64,000 nt of DNA from Bacillus fonticola (GTDB taxonomy: Bacteria > Bacillota > Bacilli > Bacillales > JC228): positions 899,501 to 963,500 of the forward strand of contig NZ_CP052135.1 of NCBI RefSeq assembly GCF_012955605.1. Reading direction: 5' to 3'. Positions 35,632 through 44,527 of this stretch are shown piece by piece. A program made the translations under genes and the position numbers. How positions within the stretch are numbered: the first letter of the stretch is position 1; the number at the start of each line of letters is the position of its first letter. The notes beneath the pieces were generated by a model, which worked only from the letters and a program-made list of their open reading frames with translations, was not told where the DNA came from and searched no databases.

Positions 35632-36710
35632 GGTGTGATCGTCCCACCTTGACTCGCTTGGAGAAGATAGGCAGTGTACGCGAGTGGAGCTTTCGCTAAC
35701 GTATCTGCTAATTGGGCGTTTGTTTCAAGTAACACTTTTCGTCCTGGCTTTGAATTTACATCTAATACCCACACTGCGCCCTTAGCGCTTACGGCGATGT
35801 CGATTCCAAGTTCAAATAAAGGATGAAACGTCTCCTCTAAATAAGTGGGTAATGTGTATAAAATACTGTCAATTTCAGATAGTAAATAGGATCGCTTAGC
35901 AGTAGGAACCGTTTTAAGGAATTGGTCAAAAGGGATCGTTTTGGCGCCAGCAGCAAGATTGCTTAACAAATGGTTTGCTTTTCCTACACGAACGCCACGG
36001 CCACGTTCAATCCACTTGCCTTCTTCGTTTTTTTGAAGAAATACACGAATGTCAAACGGTTGCTTTTTATCGTCTTGTAAGGATAAAAAAGGCTGGACCA
36101 TATAATCAAATTTTGTTACTAACTTATTTAACCAAAGAATTCCTTCTTTTAAAGACGGAAAAGTGTGCTCTACAAGCTTTGCTTTCTTTTGGGTGGCAAC
36201 GTATAATGACTCGTTACGTTGCTCTATTTTGTAAATGCCGAATCCATGTGCACCGTGAATGGGCTTTAGACAAAGAGTCCCGTGCTGTTGCAATAAAGGA
36301 ATGAGCTCTCCGGCCTCTTCAACACGGGTCGTTTTCGGTAAATACGGCGAAAGGTTGGAATGTCGCTTTAATGCCTCGTATTGCTTCCACTTATCAGGGA
36401 GACCGTATCCGAGAAATGTCACATCCTTACGAGATTTTAGCCATTGAACGATTGGCTTTGCGCGGCGGGAGAGGGCGTCATCTCCGTAAGTACATCGGTC
36501 GTACAAGTAAGTGGGAACTCCACACTCCACATCTTCAAAAAAATCCTGATCCCGATTGTACCGCTTGGCAGAAAACGTACCAGATTTAGGATCAAACTTG
36601 GTCGGGACAATGTGCAAAATATCAAGTTCATACGCGCTCGCCTCTTGTGCACAGCGCCATACAAAAGGGTGGATCTCTTCTGAAAGGGTTAAAAAGCCTA
36701 ACGTGTTCAT
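35628..36710 (-). CDS. yheC: YheC-like endospore coat-associated ATP-grasp protein
   Basis: A 360-aa protein, equal to the YheC length. It starts MNTLGFLTLSEEIHPFVWRC; the ATP-grasp motifs are TLCLKPIHGAHGFGIYKIEQ, PFDIRVFLQKNEEG and VWVLDVNSKPGRK. I chose ATG 36710 because GAAAGGAG precedes it; the longer frame to 36809 overlaps the upstream gene. It lies 20 nt after the first gene and overlaps yheD by 4 nt. Confidence 0.9.
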   Translation of the reverse strand: MNTLGFLTLSEEIHPFVWRCAQEASAYELDILHIVPTKFDPKSGTFSAKRYNRDQDFFEDVECGVPTYLYDRCTYGDDALSRRAKPIVQWLKSRKDVTFLGYGLPDKWKQYEALKRHSNLSPYLPKTTRVEEAGELIPLLQQHGTLCLKPIHGAHGFGIYKIEQRNESLYVATQKKAKLVEHTFPSLKEGILWLNKLVTKFDYMVQPFLSLQDDKKQPFDIRVFLQKNEEGKWIERGRGVRVGKANHLLSNLAAGAKTIPFDQFLKTVPTAKRSYLLSEIDSILYTLPTYLEETFHPLFELGIDIAVSAKGAVWVLDVNSKPGRKVLLETNAQLADTLAKAPLAYTAYLLQASQGGTITP

Positions 36711-36730
36711 CGTAACGATCTCCTTTCGTT

Positions 36731-38050
36731 TCACTCCAAAAACGCATCGAGCGTTTGGAAAATCAATTGTTTTGTTGATGGGCGGATAGCCTTTTCTGCG
36801 TGAGTCCATTTTTTAGAAGGCTTACTGTTCACCTCTATAAGCCAAATTCGATTGTCTTCATCAATACCGACGTCAAGACCAAGCTCGTAACATTCCCATT
36901 CCGAAAACGGAGCTGCGAGCTTGCGAACGGTCTTCGCGAGTTGCTTCTCCATATCTTTCGCCGTGCGGGGGTCATACCATAGATCAAGAACGGATTTTGT
37001 GCGCGCCATCGTCCCTCCACGTGCAACATTAGACACGGTTCCGCCTGGCTGACCGATTCTAGCCACTGAGGAAGTCATCCGCCACTCGTTGTTTCGCCTG
37101 TGTAATATGTAGCGGAAATCAACGGGTGATGCTTGCACCGTTCGAAAAGAAATCGTTTCTTGGACGAGCGCATTTCCCTTTATATAAGAGGAAAGTTCGG
37201 TCCAAATCTCCTCATTGGTGTTTTCAAGTGAGAGGATTTTTACCTTTGCAGGGTGTGTTCGTTCTATGCGTAGCCCCTCCGTTGTGCTACTACAGACGAC
37301 AATTCCTTTGCCCTGACTTCCGTTTTCCGGCTTCAAAAAAAACGATTTATGACTTCGCACCCAGTTTAGGACAGCTTTTTTGTCCCACGCTACAGTCGCC
37401 GGTAACAAGTACCTCGTGTCACTTTGTGTCTCTAAATGGCTTTGCACCTCTGTCTTTGAAAAAAAGGAAGGGTTAAACGACAGTATCCCCTCCTCAGTAA
37501 ACCGTTCTGTCCAAAGGGCGAACTGTGGAGAAGCTTCGTAACTTCGTCTGTGAATTCGATTATAGACAACGTGTGGTGATGGGAATTTTGCCGTTTGAAT
37601 TCCTGTTTCTGTCCAATAAAATCCTTGCCATTCAGAGGAAGGAGGAAGACTTGTAGGCAAAACGAAGACGCCTACCCCGTGATCGGCTCCAAATGAAGTA
37701 CACTCCTCCAAAAACGGCTCCATTCCCGCAAACGACGGAGAGTCGACATTTCCAACACATTCTGTCCAAATAGCTAGAAAAGGTCCGAAGATTACCGTAT
37801 GATTGTCTTTGTCGTAATGCCATTGCAATGTGAGTGGGCAAGGAAGACAAAAGGTATGAACAAACGCTTCATTCACTTCCACCGTGAGGCTATCACCTTC
37901 CATGAGGTGCACTCGTTCTGTTTTTTTGCCAATTGTTACAAACACCCCCTCCTCTTGTTCAGACAAGGTTTGACGGATAGATGGAGGAAGCTTCATGGCG
38001 AGTCGATGCGTTTCGTTAGTAGAATTTAGTGTAAAATTAACCGTGTTCAT
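36731..38050 (-). CDS. YheC/YheD family ATP-grasp protein (first gene of the operon)
   Basis: A 439-aa protein: an N-terminal domain as in YheD (about 1-110) and an ATP-grasp domain with SFFLKPENGSQGKGIVV, VDFRYILHRRNN and IWLIEVNSKPSKK. The start is ATG 38050 (MNTVNFTLN), with GGGGTG upstream. It is transcribed divergently from yheB. It is the promoter-proximal member of four related genes, which points to family expansion compared with the two in B. subtilis. Confidence 0.88.
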   Translation of the reverse strand: MNTVNFTLNSTNETHRLAMKLPPSIRQTLSEQEEGVFVTIGKKTERVHLMEGDSLTVEVNEAFVHTFCLPCPLTLQWHYDKDNHTVIFGPFLAIWTECVGNVDSPSFAGMEPFLEECTSFGADHGVGVFVLPTSLPPSSEWQGFYWTETGIQTAKFPSPHVVYNRIHRRSYEASPQFALWTERFTEEGILSFNPSFFSKTEVQSHLETQSDTRYLLPATVAWDKKAVLNWVRSHKSFFLKPENGSQGKGIVVCSSTTEGLRIERTHPAKVKILSLENTNEEIWTELSSYIKGNALVQETISFRTVQASPVDFRYILHRRNNEWRMTSSVARIGQPGGTVSNVARGGTMARTKSVLDLWYDPRTAKDMEKQLAKTVRKLAAPFSEWECYELGLDVGIDEDNRIWLIEVNSKPSKKWTHAEKAIRPSTKQLIFQTLDAFLE

Positions 38051-38154
38051 TGTAGACACCCCATAATGGGAGAATTGGGCGAAAGCGGATAATGTATCGT
38101 ATGATAGATGTAGAAAATCGTGCAACAAGGTAAGAAATAGAAAGGATGAATCGT

Positions 38155-39285
38155 ATGGGAGCACTCAGTGTCCTCATTTTAGTAGTTGTCGGGGCTTTTA
38201 TAGGGGGTATGACCAATTTTATCGCGATTAAAATGCTTTTTAGACCGTATACAGAGTGGCGCATCGGATCTTGGCGTGTTCCGTTTACACCTGGTCTTAT
38301 TCCGAAGCGACACGGAGAACTCGCGGTACAACTTGGGAAAACGGTGGTAGAGCACCTTGTCACAAAGGACCAAATTGAACAAAAAATAAAGTCGGAAGAA
38401 TTCCAAACAGGGATCAAGGAATGGGCACAATCCGAAGCGACCGACTTTTTCACACAGCAAAGCACGTGGAAAGAGTGGGTTGATGAACATCTTGGCGATG
38501 GCTCGGTCGCTCGATGGGAACAAACCGTTCACAAAGAAGCAGAATCGATCGTTTTTACTTGGGTAGATAATCATAAGGAAAGTACGGTCGGTGAACTATT
38601 ACCAGAATCAATCGTTGAGTATCTTAATGCGGTACCCGGGCAATTGGCTACAGAAATATTAAGTCGAACGGAAGATTATTTTCAATCAGAAGAAGGCAAG
38701 TGGCGATTACAAAAAATGCTGGACAACTTTCTTGAAGAGCGCGGTATGCTAGGTGGCATGCTTCAAATGGTGCTCGGTAACGTCAACTTGATCGATCGCA
38801 TACAGCCTGAGCTAATCAGATTTTTACAACATGACGGAACAAAGACGTTAACGGTTCGCTTGCTCACGAAGGAATGGGACAAGTGGAAGGGAAGTAGCTT
38901 AGAGGAGATGCAACAAAAGATCTCATTCGACCAAGAACAGGTGCAAAAGCTACTGCAAACCTTTTTACCCATTCAGAAAGCACTTGATACTCCAATCGAA
39001 AAGATTCCCGAAGAGTGGCGACACTCATTTTTACATAGGACGATTCCTACGTTAGTGACCCAGTTTACAACCGCGCTCGTACGGAATCTGGACGGTATTT
39101 TACAACGATTGCAGATCGAGCAGCTCGTCACAGATCAAGTGGCGTCGTTTTCTTTGCCTAGATTGGAAGAATTAATTGTGAGTATTGCGAAAAAGGAGTT
39201 GAAGATGATTACCTACCTGGGTGCGCTGTTAGGTGGCATCATAGCTCTCGTTCAAGCTGGGATCCTGACGATTCTCCCTTTGTGA
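38155..39285 (+). CDS. yheB: YheB, DUF445 family membrane protein
   Basis: About 376 aa. Hydrophobic helices sit at both ends (LSVLILVVVGAFIGGMTNFI and ITYLGALLGGIIALVQAGIL) around a long helical, Glu/Gln-rich middle, the DUF445 layout. The early motif TNFIAIKMLFRPYTEWRIG and LGKTVVEHLV are typical. ATG 38155 is preferred to 38146 because GAAAGGA is then at a proper distance. Sporulation-associated by location; biochemical role unknown. Confidence 0.9.
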   Translation: MGALSVLILVVVGAFIGGMTNFIAIKMLFRPYTEWRIGSWRVPFTPGLIPKRHGELAVQLGKTVVEHLVTKDQIEQKIKSEEFQTGIKEWAQSEATDFFTQQSTWKEWVDEHLGDGSVARWEQTVHKEAESIVFTWVDNHKESTVGELLPESIVEYLNAVPGQLATEILSRTEDYFQSEEGKWRLQKMLDNFLEERGMLGGMLQMVLGNVNLIDRIQPELIRFLQHDGTKTLTVRLLTKEWDKWKGSSLEEMQQKISFDQEQVQKLLQTFLPIQKALDTPIEKIPEEWRHSFLHRTIPTLVTQFTTALVRNLDGILQRLQIEQLVTDQVASFSLPRLEELIVSIAKKELKMITYLGALLGGIIALVQAGILTILPL

Positions 39286-39388
39286 TCAAGGAATTGTTTT
39301 GTCATGTGTCCTTTTCGAGCACAATGCCTTTCGTCACTAAGAAGAGTCTGGTATAGTGGTGGGGAACCTACCTTGAGGAGGATCTCTA

Positions 39389-39745
39389 ATGGCTACAAAT
39401 GTTTATGACGTTGCCTACGAGCTAGAGACAGCTGTACGGCAAAGCGAAGAATACACAAAACTACAAGCTGCCTACCAAGTAGTGCAAGAAGACGAAGCAG
39501 CAAACCGTATGTTCCAGAATTTCCGCGACATTCAAATGAAGCTCCAGCAAAAGCAAATGGCTGGACAAGAAATTCAGCAAGAAGAAGTTGAACAAGCGCA
39601 AAAAGTAGCTCAACTCGTACAACAAAATGCTGAAATCTCTAAATTGATGGAAGCAGAACAACGAATGAGTCAACTCATTACAGAAATTAACAAAATTTCA
39701 ATGAAACCGCTGGAAGATCTGTATCAAAACATGAATCTTGGTTAA
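39389..39745 (+). CDS. yheA: YheA, YlbF/YmcA family protein
   Basis: A 118-aa, all-helical, Gln/Glu-rich protein of the Com_YlbF family (YlbF, YmcA, YheA). YlbF and YmcA with YaaT form the Y-complex, which assists RNase Y-dependent processing in competence, sporulation and biofilm formation; YheA is a paralogue whose own role is unclear. ATG 39389 follows GAGGAGG. It follows yheB by about 100 bp and has a strong terminator. Confidence 0.92.
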   Translation: MATNVYDVAYELETAVRQSEEYTKLQAAYQVVQEDEAANRMFQNFRDIQMKLQQKQMAGQEIQQEEVEQAQKVAQLVQQNAEISKLMEAEQRMSQLITEINKISMKPLEDLYQNMNLG

Positions 39746-39764
39746 ATGTTAAAGCAGTTGCGAG

Positions 39765-39801
39765 CGCATGGATTTTCTTCAATGAAAATCCATGCGTTTT
39801 T
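39765..39801 (+). terminator. Terminator after yheA
   Basis: Perfect stem CGCATGGATTTT / AAAATCCATGCG followed by TTTTT. Confidence 0.95.
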
Positions 39802-40002
39802 GGTGTGGGCATAGCTAGGCGAGCCAGGCACTTAATAAACCATGCAGGCACGCGTGCCACGAATCAAGTTGCGCATAGTAGGGTAAGTGCTGAACAGTTT
39901 TACTTAGCTTAATTTGAAGGATGATCGGACGTTCGAATTGAATTAGAAGTGAGGAAATGTTATGAAACAGGGAGGATACTCTCTTCAGATGGGGGCAAGC
40001 GA

Positions 40003-41022
40003 ATGCATCTATTTCTAAAGCTTGGATTAAATCTAATTAAGATGAGAAACCTTGCATTATTTCTCTCTACCGTTATTTTTATTGTTTTATGTACCGTTAT
40101 TATGTATTACCTCGAACCTGATAACTTTGGAAGTCTGTTGAATTCTTTTTATTATGTGATGACAACCTTTTCCACTGTAGGTTACGGCGATTACTCTCCC
40201 GTGACAGTAGCCGGAAAGCTGTTCGCGGTACTTATGTATTTAATAGGGATTGGCTTACTAGGAGTCGTGATCGGAAAAATCGTGGATGCATTTACAATCT
40301 TCAGACGGAATAGGGAGGAAGGAAAAGTGGCCTACACTAAAGAAAACCACATCATTATTATTGGATGGGGAAAGAAAACAGAAACTGCAGTAAAAGAGAT
40401 AATGGAATCAGATAAGGCTATTGACATTGTGGTCATTGATACTTTGCTAAAGGCACCCTTTGATGTCACACTCGACAGAGTTCACTATATCCAAGGAAAC
40501 CCAACTGAGGAAGAGCCCTTTGAGAAGGCGAATATTTCAAAGGCGCGGGCAGCCATTATCTTTTCAGATGACAATATTCAAGAGCCTTCCTTACGAGATG
40601 CAAAGACCTTATCCGTATCGATTACTGTAGAGCGATTAGCACCCACTGTACATACTACTGTAGAGGTTATGGCAGAAAAAAACATCTCCAATTTTTCGCA
40701 CGTGAAAGTAGACGAATTTATTTTATCCCAAGAAACTATCTCACGATTAGCGGTTCGTTCGGCGATGGATAAAGGTGTTAGCAGTGTGTACACCCAACTA
40801 ATTAGTAGACAACAAGGGGAAGACCTTTATAAGATAGCCAAAAAGGAAAAGTGGATCACGTACCATGACGCTTTTCTAGATTTGCTCCAACAGGGTGCCA
40901 CACTAATAGCTGACCGTGACGCGTTAAACATTAACAGACGACTTGACCAGCCAATACCGGATAATGCCGTACTATATGTGATTTGCAATAAAGAAACTTA
41001 CCAACATTTGAGTAAAGAATAG
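40003..41022 (+). CDS. Two-TM potassium channel with RCK (TrkA-N) domain
   Basis: About 339 aa. Two membrane helices (FLSTVIFIVLCTVIMYYL and LFAVLMYLIGIGLLGVVIG) flank a pore loop with the K+ selectivity filter TVGYGDYSP. A cytosolic RCK-N Rossmann domain starts ENHIIIIGWGKKTETAVKEI, as in MthK and YugO. The canonical GxGxxG is altered to GWGKKT. ATG 40003 is favoured; a GTG at 39949 would add 18 residues and has GAAGTGAGG near. A terminator follows. Confidence 0.9.
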   Translation: MHLFLKLGLNLIKMRNLALFLSTVIFIVLCTVIMYYLEPDNFGSLLNSFYYVMTTFSTVGYGDYSPVTVAGKLFAVLMYLIGIGLLGVVIGKIVDAFTIFRRNREEGKVAYTKENHIIIIGWGKKTETAVKEIMESDKAIDIVVIDTLLKAPFDVTLDRVHYIQGNPTEEEPFEKANISKARAAIIFSDDNIQEPSLRDAKTLSVSITVERLAPTVHTTVEVMAEKNISNFSHVKVDEFILSQETISRLAVRSAMDKGVSSVYTQLISRQQGEDLYKIAKKEKWITYHDAFLDLLQQGATLIADRDALNINRRLDQPIPDNAVLYVICNKETYQHLSKE

Positions 41023-41035
41023 TCACTTTTAGACT

Positions 41036-41063
41036 GAGCCAACATACCCGGTTGGCTTTTTTT
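41036..41063 (+). terminator. Terminator after the potassium channel gene
   Basis: Stem GAGCCAAC / GTTGGCTT, loop ATACCCG, followed by a T-run. Confidence 0.9.
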
Positions 41064-41110
41064 ATTGAAACGTGATACGGAATGCTGCGTAAGAGTAAAA
41101 GTACAGGATA

Positions 41111-41246
41111 GGAGGAGTACGAAACGTCGGAGGAGCGTCCGAACGTGGGATAGGAGCGTCCGAACGTGGGATAGGAGCGTCCGAACGTCGGATAGGAGCG
41201 TCCGAACATCGGATAGGAGCGTCCGAACATCGGATAGGAGCTTGGA
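41111..41246. repeat. 21-bp tandem array D (about six units)
   Basis: Successive AGGAGCGTCCGAAC cores at 41131, 41152, 41173, 41194 and 41215, exactly 21 bp apart, with a degenerate unit on the left and a partial one on the right (41236). The variable part is GTGGGAT, GTCGGAT or ATCGGAT. It resembles arrays A-C in design, but its period is 21, so it stays in phase with codons. It lies downstream of the potassium channel terminator. Confidence 0.9.
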
Positions 41247-41383
41247 AGGGATAGTGATGTAATAAATACACAAAAACCTATTTTATAGATAATTAGTCAG
41301 TATCCACGCACTGTCTTGTTCTAAACCACCCTATCCTCCCATAAGTGTATTAATAGACGTGCAGCGAAGAAGGAGGGATTTCG

Positions 41384-42253
41384 GTGGTCGATCGATTGTT
41401 CGCAGTATCAATTGAGGGCACCATTGTCAGTCCACAAGGAAAACTACTGAAATCGGCAAAAGAGGCGTTTGAATTTGTGCAACAAAAGGGAATTCAAGTA
41501 ACGCTCATTACCTCGAGACATCATGCGTTTGCCAGACGAATTGCGAAGCAGTGTAAAATACCGACTGTGTCTATTAGTCATCACGGAGCGTTCATTTCTT
41601 CCGCTTCAAATAAAACCATTTTTGCAAAACGGGTGCCAGAGGATGTCACCTACGACGTCGTTACGTTTTTAGACTCATTTCCATGTTCGGTACGTTGTAA
41701 CCAAGAGCGCTTTTCTGTGAGTAACGAGTTACCTGAGCAAAAGCAGTTAATGGCACGCGCTATTTTCTCCCCAGGTGACCGCTTTCCGTACCAACATCGA
41801 TTTGTGAACGATCTGCGTGCAGCCATTGAAGACGAACAATTAGAGCCACTGCACATAGATGTCGTGTTTGAGCACCCAGAAGACGCACGAGATGCTGAAG
41901 ATGCTTTGCGCTCAATGTTCGCAGATGAGATTGAGTTGACACGATCTGGAGATGACTGTTTGTATATCGTAGCAGCAGGTGTTTCGAAGTTTGCAAGTTT
42001 GCATTATGTAATGGAACACAATCGATTTTCACGCGATGAGGTTGTGGCAATGGGGACGAATAGGGAGGACCTGGATTGGATGTCCTTAGCTCATATGCGC
42101 GTGGCCATGGGGAACTCAGACGTAGAAGTGAAGCAGAATGCCGGGTGGATTACACGTTCCGTTGAAGAAGACGGGGCGGCCTATATGATGCAGGAACATT
42201 TTCGAAAGCAACAGCCGATTGAGTTTTTGAAGAAAATGAATTTTATTGAGTGA
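41384..42253 (+). CDS. yhaX: YhaX-like HAD (Cof-type) protein with degenerate catalytic motifs
   Basis: A 289-aa HAD-superfamily protein with a C2 cap, matching YhaX in length and position before hemZ. The nucleophile motif DxDGT reads VSIEGTIV, so the nucleophile Asp is S9 and the acid/base Asp is E11. Motif II (TLITSR) and the motif III Lys (GVSKFAS) are present, but the GDxxND motif reads GTNRED with T225. It may be catalytically inactive. GTG 41384 follows AAGGAGGGA. Confidence 0.85.
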   Translation: MVDRLFAVSIEGTIVSPQGKLLKSAKEAFEFVQQKGIQVTLITSRHHAFARRIAKQCKIPTVSISHHGAFISSASNKTIFAKRVPEDVTYDVVTFLDSFPCSVRCNQERFSVSNELPEQKQLMARAIFSPGDRFPYQHRFVNDLRAAIEDEQLEPLHIDVVFEHPEDARDAEDALRSMFADEIELTRSGDDCLYIVAAGVSKFASLHYVMEHNRFSRDEVVAMGTNREDLDWMSLAHMRVAMGNSDVEVKQNAGWITRSVEEDGAAYMMQEHFRKQQPIEFLKKMNFIE

Positions 42254-42266
42254 TTTATATAGAGAT

Positions 42267-42299
42267 AGAGCGTTGTAACAAGAGACGCTCTTTTTTTAT
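42267..42299 (+). terminator. Terminator after yhaX
   Basis: Stem AGAGCGT / ACGCTCT followed by TTTTTTTATT. Confidence 0.85.
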
Positions 42300-42313
42300 T
42301 GAAATTTGATCCT

Positions 42314-42354
42314 GAACGCGGATATTTGCCCCCGGCCGCGGATATCGTGCCCCG
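42314..42354. repeat. Two-unit 20-bp repeat F
   Basis: CGCGGATAT occurs at 42317 and 42337, exactly 20 bp apart, each followed by GCCCC-type sequence. CGCGGATAT is the reverse complement of array C's invariant core ATATCCGCG. It therefore looks like a minimal or decayed member of the array C family in the opposite orientation. Confidence 0.6.
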
Positions 42355-42473
42355 AATACATGACACAGTAATGATGCAAAGCTTGACAAACGTCCCCCAC
42401 TCTTCTATTTTGGACACACTGACAAGCTTCAGAGCGATATTAACCGAAACATCATAAAAAAGGATGGAAAGTA

Positions 42474-43943
42474 ATGAATATAACCATTTGTGGTTTACCG
42501 AACCCGAAATATGAACGAGCGGTCCAACGTGTGGTGGACTTATTTTATGAAGATACAAAAGTTGTGGAGCAACAGGCCGATTTGACGATTACATTCGAAG
42601 TGAAACTGTCAAGTGTTCGCGTTACGTTAGACGACGAGCACTCGATCGTAGGAAAAGAAGCTTTCCCACTAAAAGCCGAGGAGGATCAAGTCAAAAAAGC
42701 GTGTTTGCGCGCTCTTCTAGTGGCACTCGAGCAAAAAACAGGTATGAAACAAAAATGGGGGATTCTCACTGGCGTTCGCCCGACAAAACTCGTGCATAAG
42801 GCGTCGGAGGCTGGAGAGGACAAAGAGATTATTTCCGATCGCCTTCAAGAGGAGCAGAAACTTCATCCCGAAAAAATTGATTTACTTCACCGAATTGTTA
42901 GCACTCAGCAAAAAGCGATTCCCGATTTGTACAAGTTAAAAAAAGAGGTAAGCATTTATATCGGAATCCCTTTTTGTCCAACAAAATGTGCGTACTGTAC
43001 GTTCCCTGCATATGCAATTCAAGGCAAACAAGGCAACGTCAATGCCTTTTTGCATGGGCTTCACGTCGAGATGGAACGCACGGGTGAATGGCTACGCGAA
43101 CACGGAATCGGAATTACTACGATCTATTTTGGTGGAGGAACGCCAACTAGTATTACAGCAGAAGAAATGGACGCGTTGTACGAGCATATGTACAAAGTGT
43201 TTCCAAACATGGACAAGGTTCGTGAAGTCACAGTAGAAGCCGGTAGACCCGATACCATTACTGTAGAAAAGCTACGCGTGTTGAAGAAGTGGGGAATTGA
43301 TCGCATTAGTGTCAACCCACAGTCTTATACGCAAGCCACTTTAAAAGCAATTGGCCGCCATCATACAGTGGAAGAGACGATCGAGAAGTATCATTTAGCT
43401 CGCGAGATGGGTATGACAAATATCAATATGGATCTCATTATCGGATTGCCGAATGAAACGGTGGAGACGTTTGAGCATTCTCTTGCAAAAACAGCTGAGT
43501 TGATGCCAGAGTCGCTAACTGTTCACACGCTCAGCTTTAAACGTGCCTCCCATATGTCTCAAAACCGTGATCGTTATAAAGTAGCGAGCCGAGATGAAGT
43601 GATGCGTATGATGAAAACGGCAGAAGCGTGGGCAGAGCCTCATGGATACAAACCGTATTACTTGTACCGGCAAAAAAACATCCTTGGTAATTTGGAAAAT
43701 GTAGGGTACGCTCAGCCTGGACAAGAGAGTCTCTACAATATTTTGATCATGGAAGAATTGCAAACGATTATCGGGCTCGGATGTGGCGCTTCAAGCAAAT
43801 GGGTACATCCTGTGACTGGCGCTATTTCTCGCTTTGCTAATCCAAAGGAACCACGGGCTTATGCGTTAGGATTTGAGGCGTATACGGAGAAAAAATTGCA
43901 GCAGATGCAGCAATTGTTCTTTGGACAAAATACGACAACTTAA
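42474..43943 (+). CDS. hemZ: Radical SAM coproporphyrinogen III oxidase-like protein HemZ
   Basis: A 489-aa radical SAM protein. The 4Fe-4S motif is C168xxxC172xxC175 (PFCPTKCAYCTF), with the SAM motif GGGTP (IYFGGGTPTS). The N-terminal 160 residues are characteristic of HemZ rather than HemN/HemW. In B. subtilis HemZ is an oxygen-independent coproporphyrinogen III dehydrogenase candidate. ATG 42474 follows AAAAAGGATGG. The order yhaX-hemZ is conserved with B. subtilis. A terminator follows. Confidence 0.93.
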   Translation: MNITICGLPNPKYERAVQRVVDLFYEDTKVVEQQADLTITFEVKLSSVRVTLDDEHSIVGKEAFPLKAEEDQVKKACLRALLVALEQKTGMKQKWGILTGVRPTKLVHKASEAGEDKEIISDRLQEEQKLHPEKIDLLHRIVSTQQKAIPDLYKLKKEVSIYIGIPFCPTKCAYCTFPAYAIQGKQGNVNAFLHGLHVEMERTGEWLREHGIGITTIYFGGGTPTSITAEEMDALYEHMYKVFPNMDKVREVTVEAGRPDTITVEKLRVLKKWGIDRISVNPQSYTQATLKAIGRHHTVEETIEKYHLAREMGMTNINMDLIIGLPNETVETFEHSLAKTAELMPESLTVHTLSFKRASHMSQNRDRYKVASRDEVMRMMKTAEAWAEPHGYKPYYLYRQKNILGNLENVGYAQPGQESLYNILIMEELQTIIGLGCGASSKWVHPVTGAISRFANPKEPRAYALGFEAYTEKKLQQMQQLFFGQNTTT

Positions 43944-43953
43944 TAGTACCCCG

Positions 43954-43991
43954 AACCAGCCAGCACAGTAATTGCAGGCTGGTTTTGTTTG
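43954..43991 (+). terminator. Terminator after hemZ
   Basis: Perfect stem AACCAGCC / GGCTGGTT with a 15-nt loop and a TTGTTTG tail. Confidence 0.8.
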
Positions 43992-44027
43992 TCCCTCCAT
44001 TCAAATTTCTAAAGTGTGAATACAGTT

Positions 44028-44051
44028 TGCACAATTTGTACAAATTGTGCA
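44028..44051. promoter_or_regulatory. Perfect 24-bp palindrome, probable toxin-antitoxin operator
   Basis: The left arm TGCACAATTTGT (44028-44039) is exactly complementary to the right arm ending at 44051. It lies 38 bp ahead of the antitoxin start and overlaps the region where a promoter is expected (TATAAAT and TATCAT follow). Antitoxins usually bind such sites to repress their own operon. Confidence 0.75.
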
Positions 44052-44089
44052 TATAAATGTTATCATAGGAGGTGAAGGGAGAGGTGAGT

Positions 44090-44527
44090 ATGTTAAAAGA
44101 GTACGGTTTCTCTACAGCTCGTAAGAACTTTACGACTGTTTTTGATGATGTTCAGAATTACATCCCATCTCTAATTAGAGCGCGTAAGCAAACTGAAACG
44201 GATGGCATTATGATAAGCCGTTTAGTGCTTGCTGAGATATTAGAACGGTATCCATTTGAAATTGACATAAGATTAGAGGAAGACGGTTCTTATTGGGTGT
44301 GGATTCAGCCAATTAACGAATATGCAACAGGAAATACAGAAGCGGAATGCCGTCAAGCTGCAGTGGAAGTAGCACGAGAATTCGCCGAGGATTTAATCAA
44401 CGAACCTTTTATGTTCCAAGCAAAGAATACGCGACCCCTTATCCCATATGCCATGCGTATTTTGTTATGTGATAACTCGCAAGAAGTGGAACAATTACTA
44501 TTTGGAGCGGAACTTGCCGAGGTTTAG
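44090..44527 (+). CDS. Antitoxin with Phd-like N-terminus and HicB-like body
   Basis: A 145-aa protein. Residues about 1-20 (LKEYGFSTARKNFTTVFDDV) resemble the DNA-binding start of Phd/YefM antitoxins. Residues about 60-110 (IDIRLEEDGSYWVWIQPINE then ATGNTEAECRQAAVEVAREF) resemble the HicB fold. It should bind and neutralise the toxin encoded next and repress the operon through the 24-bp palindrome. ATG 44090 follows GGGAGAGG. It overlaps the toxin gene by 14 nt. Confidence 0.7.
   Translation: MLKEYGFSTARKNFTTVFDDVQNYIPSLIRARKQTETDGIMISRLVLAEILERYPFEIDIRLEEDGSYWVWIQPINEYATGNTEAECRQAAVEVAREFAEDLINEPFMFQAKNTRPLIPYAMRILLCDNSQEVEQLLFGAELAEV

Noticed and set aside
40931..41273. Repeated LLSDVRT peptide frames on the minus strand
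   Set aside because: They derive from the 21-bp period of array D, which keeps codon phase; no start signals.
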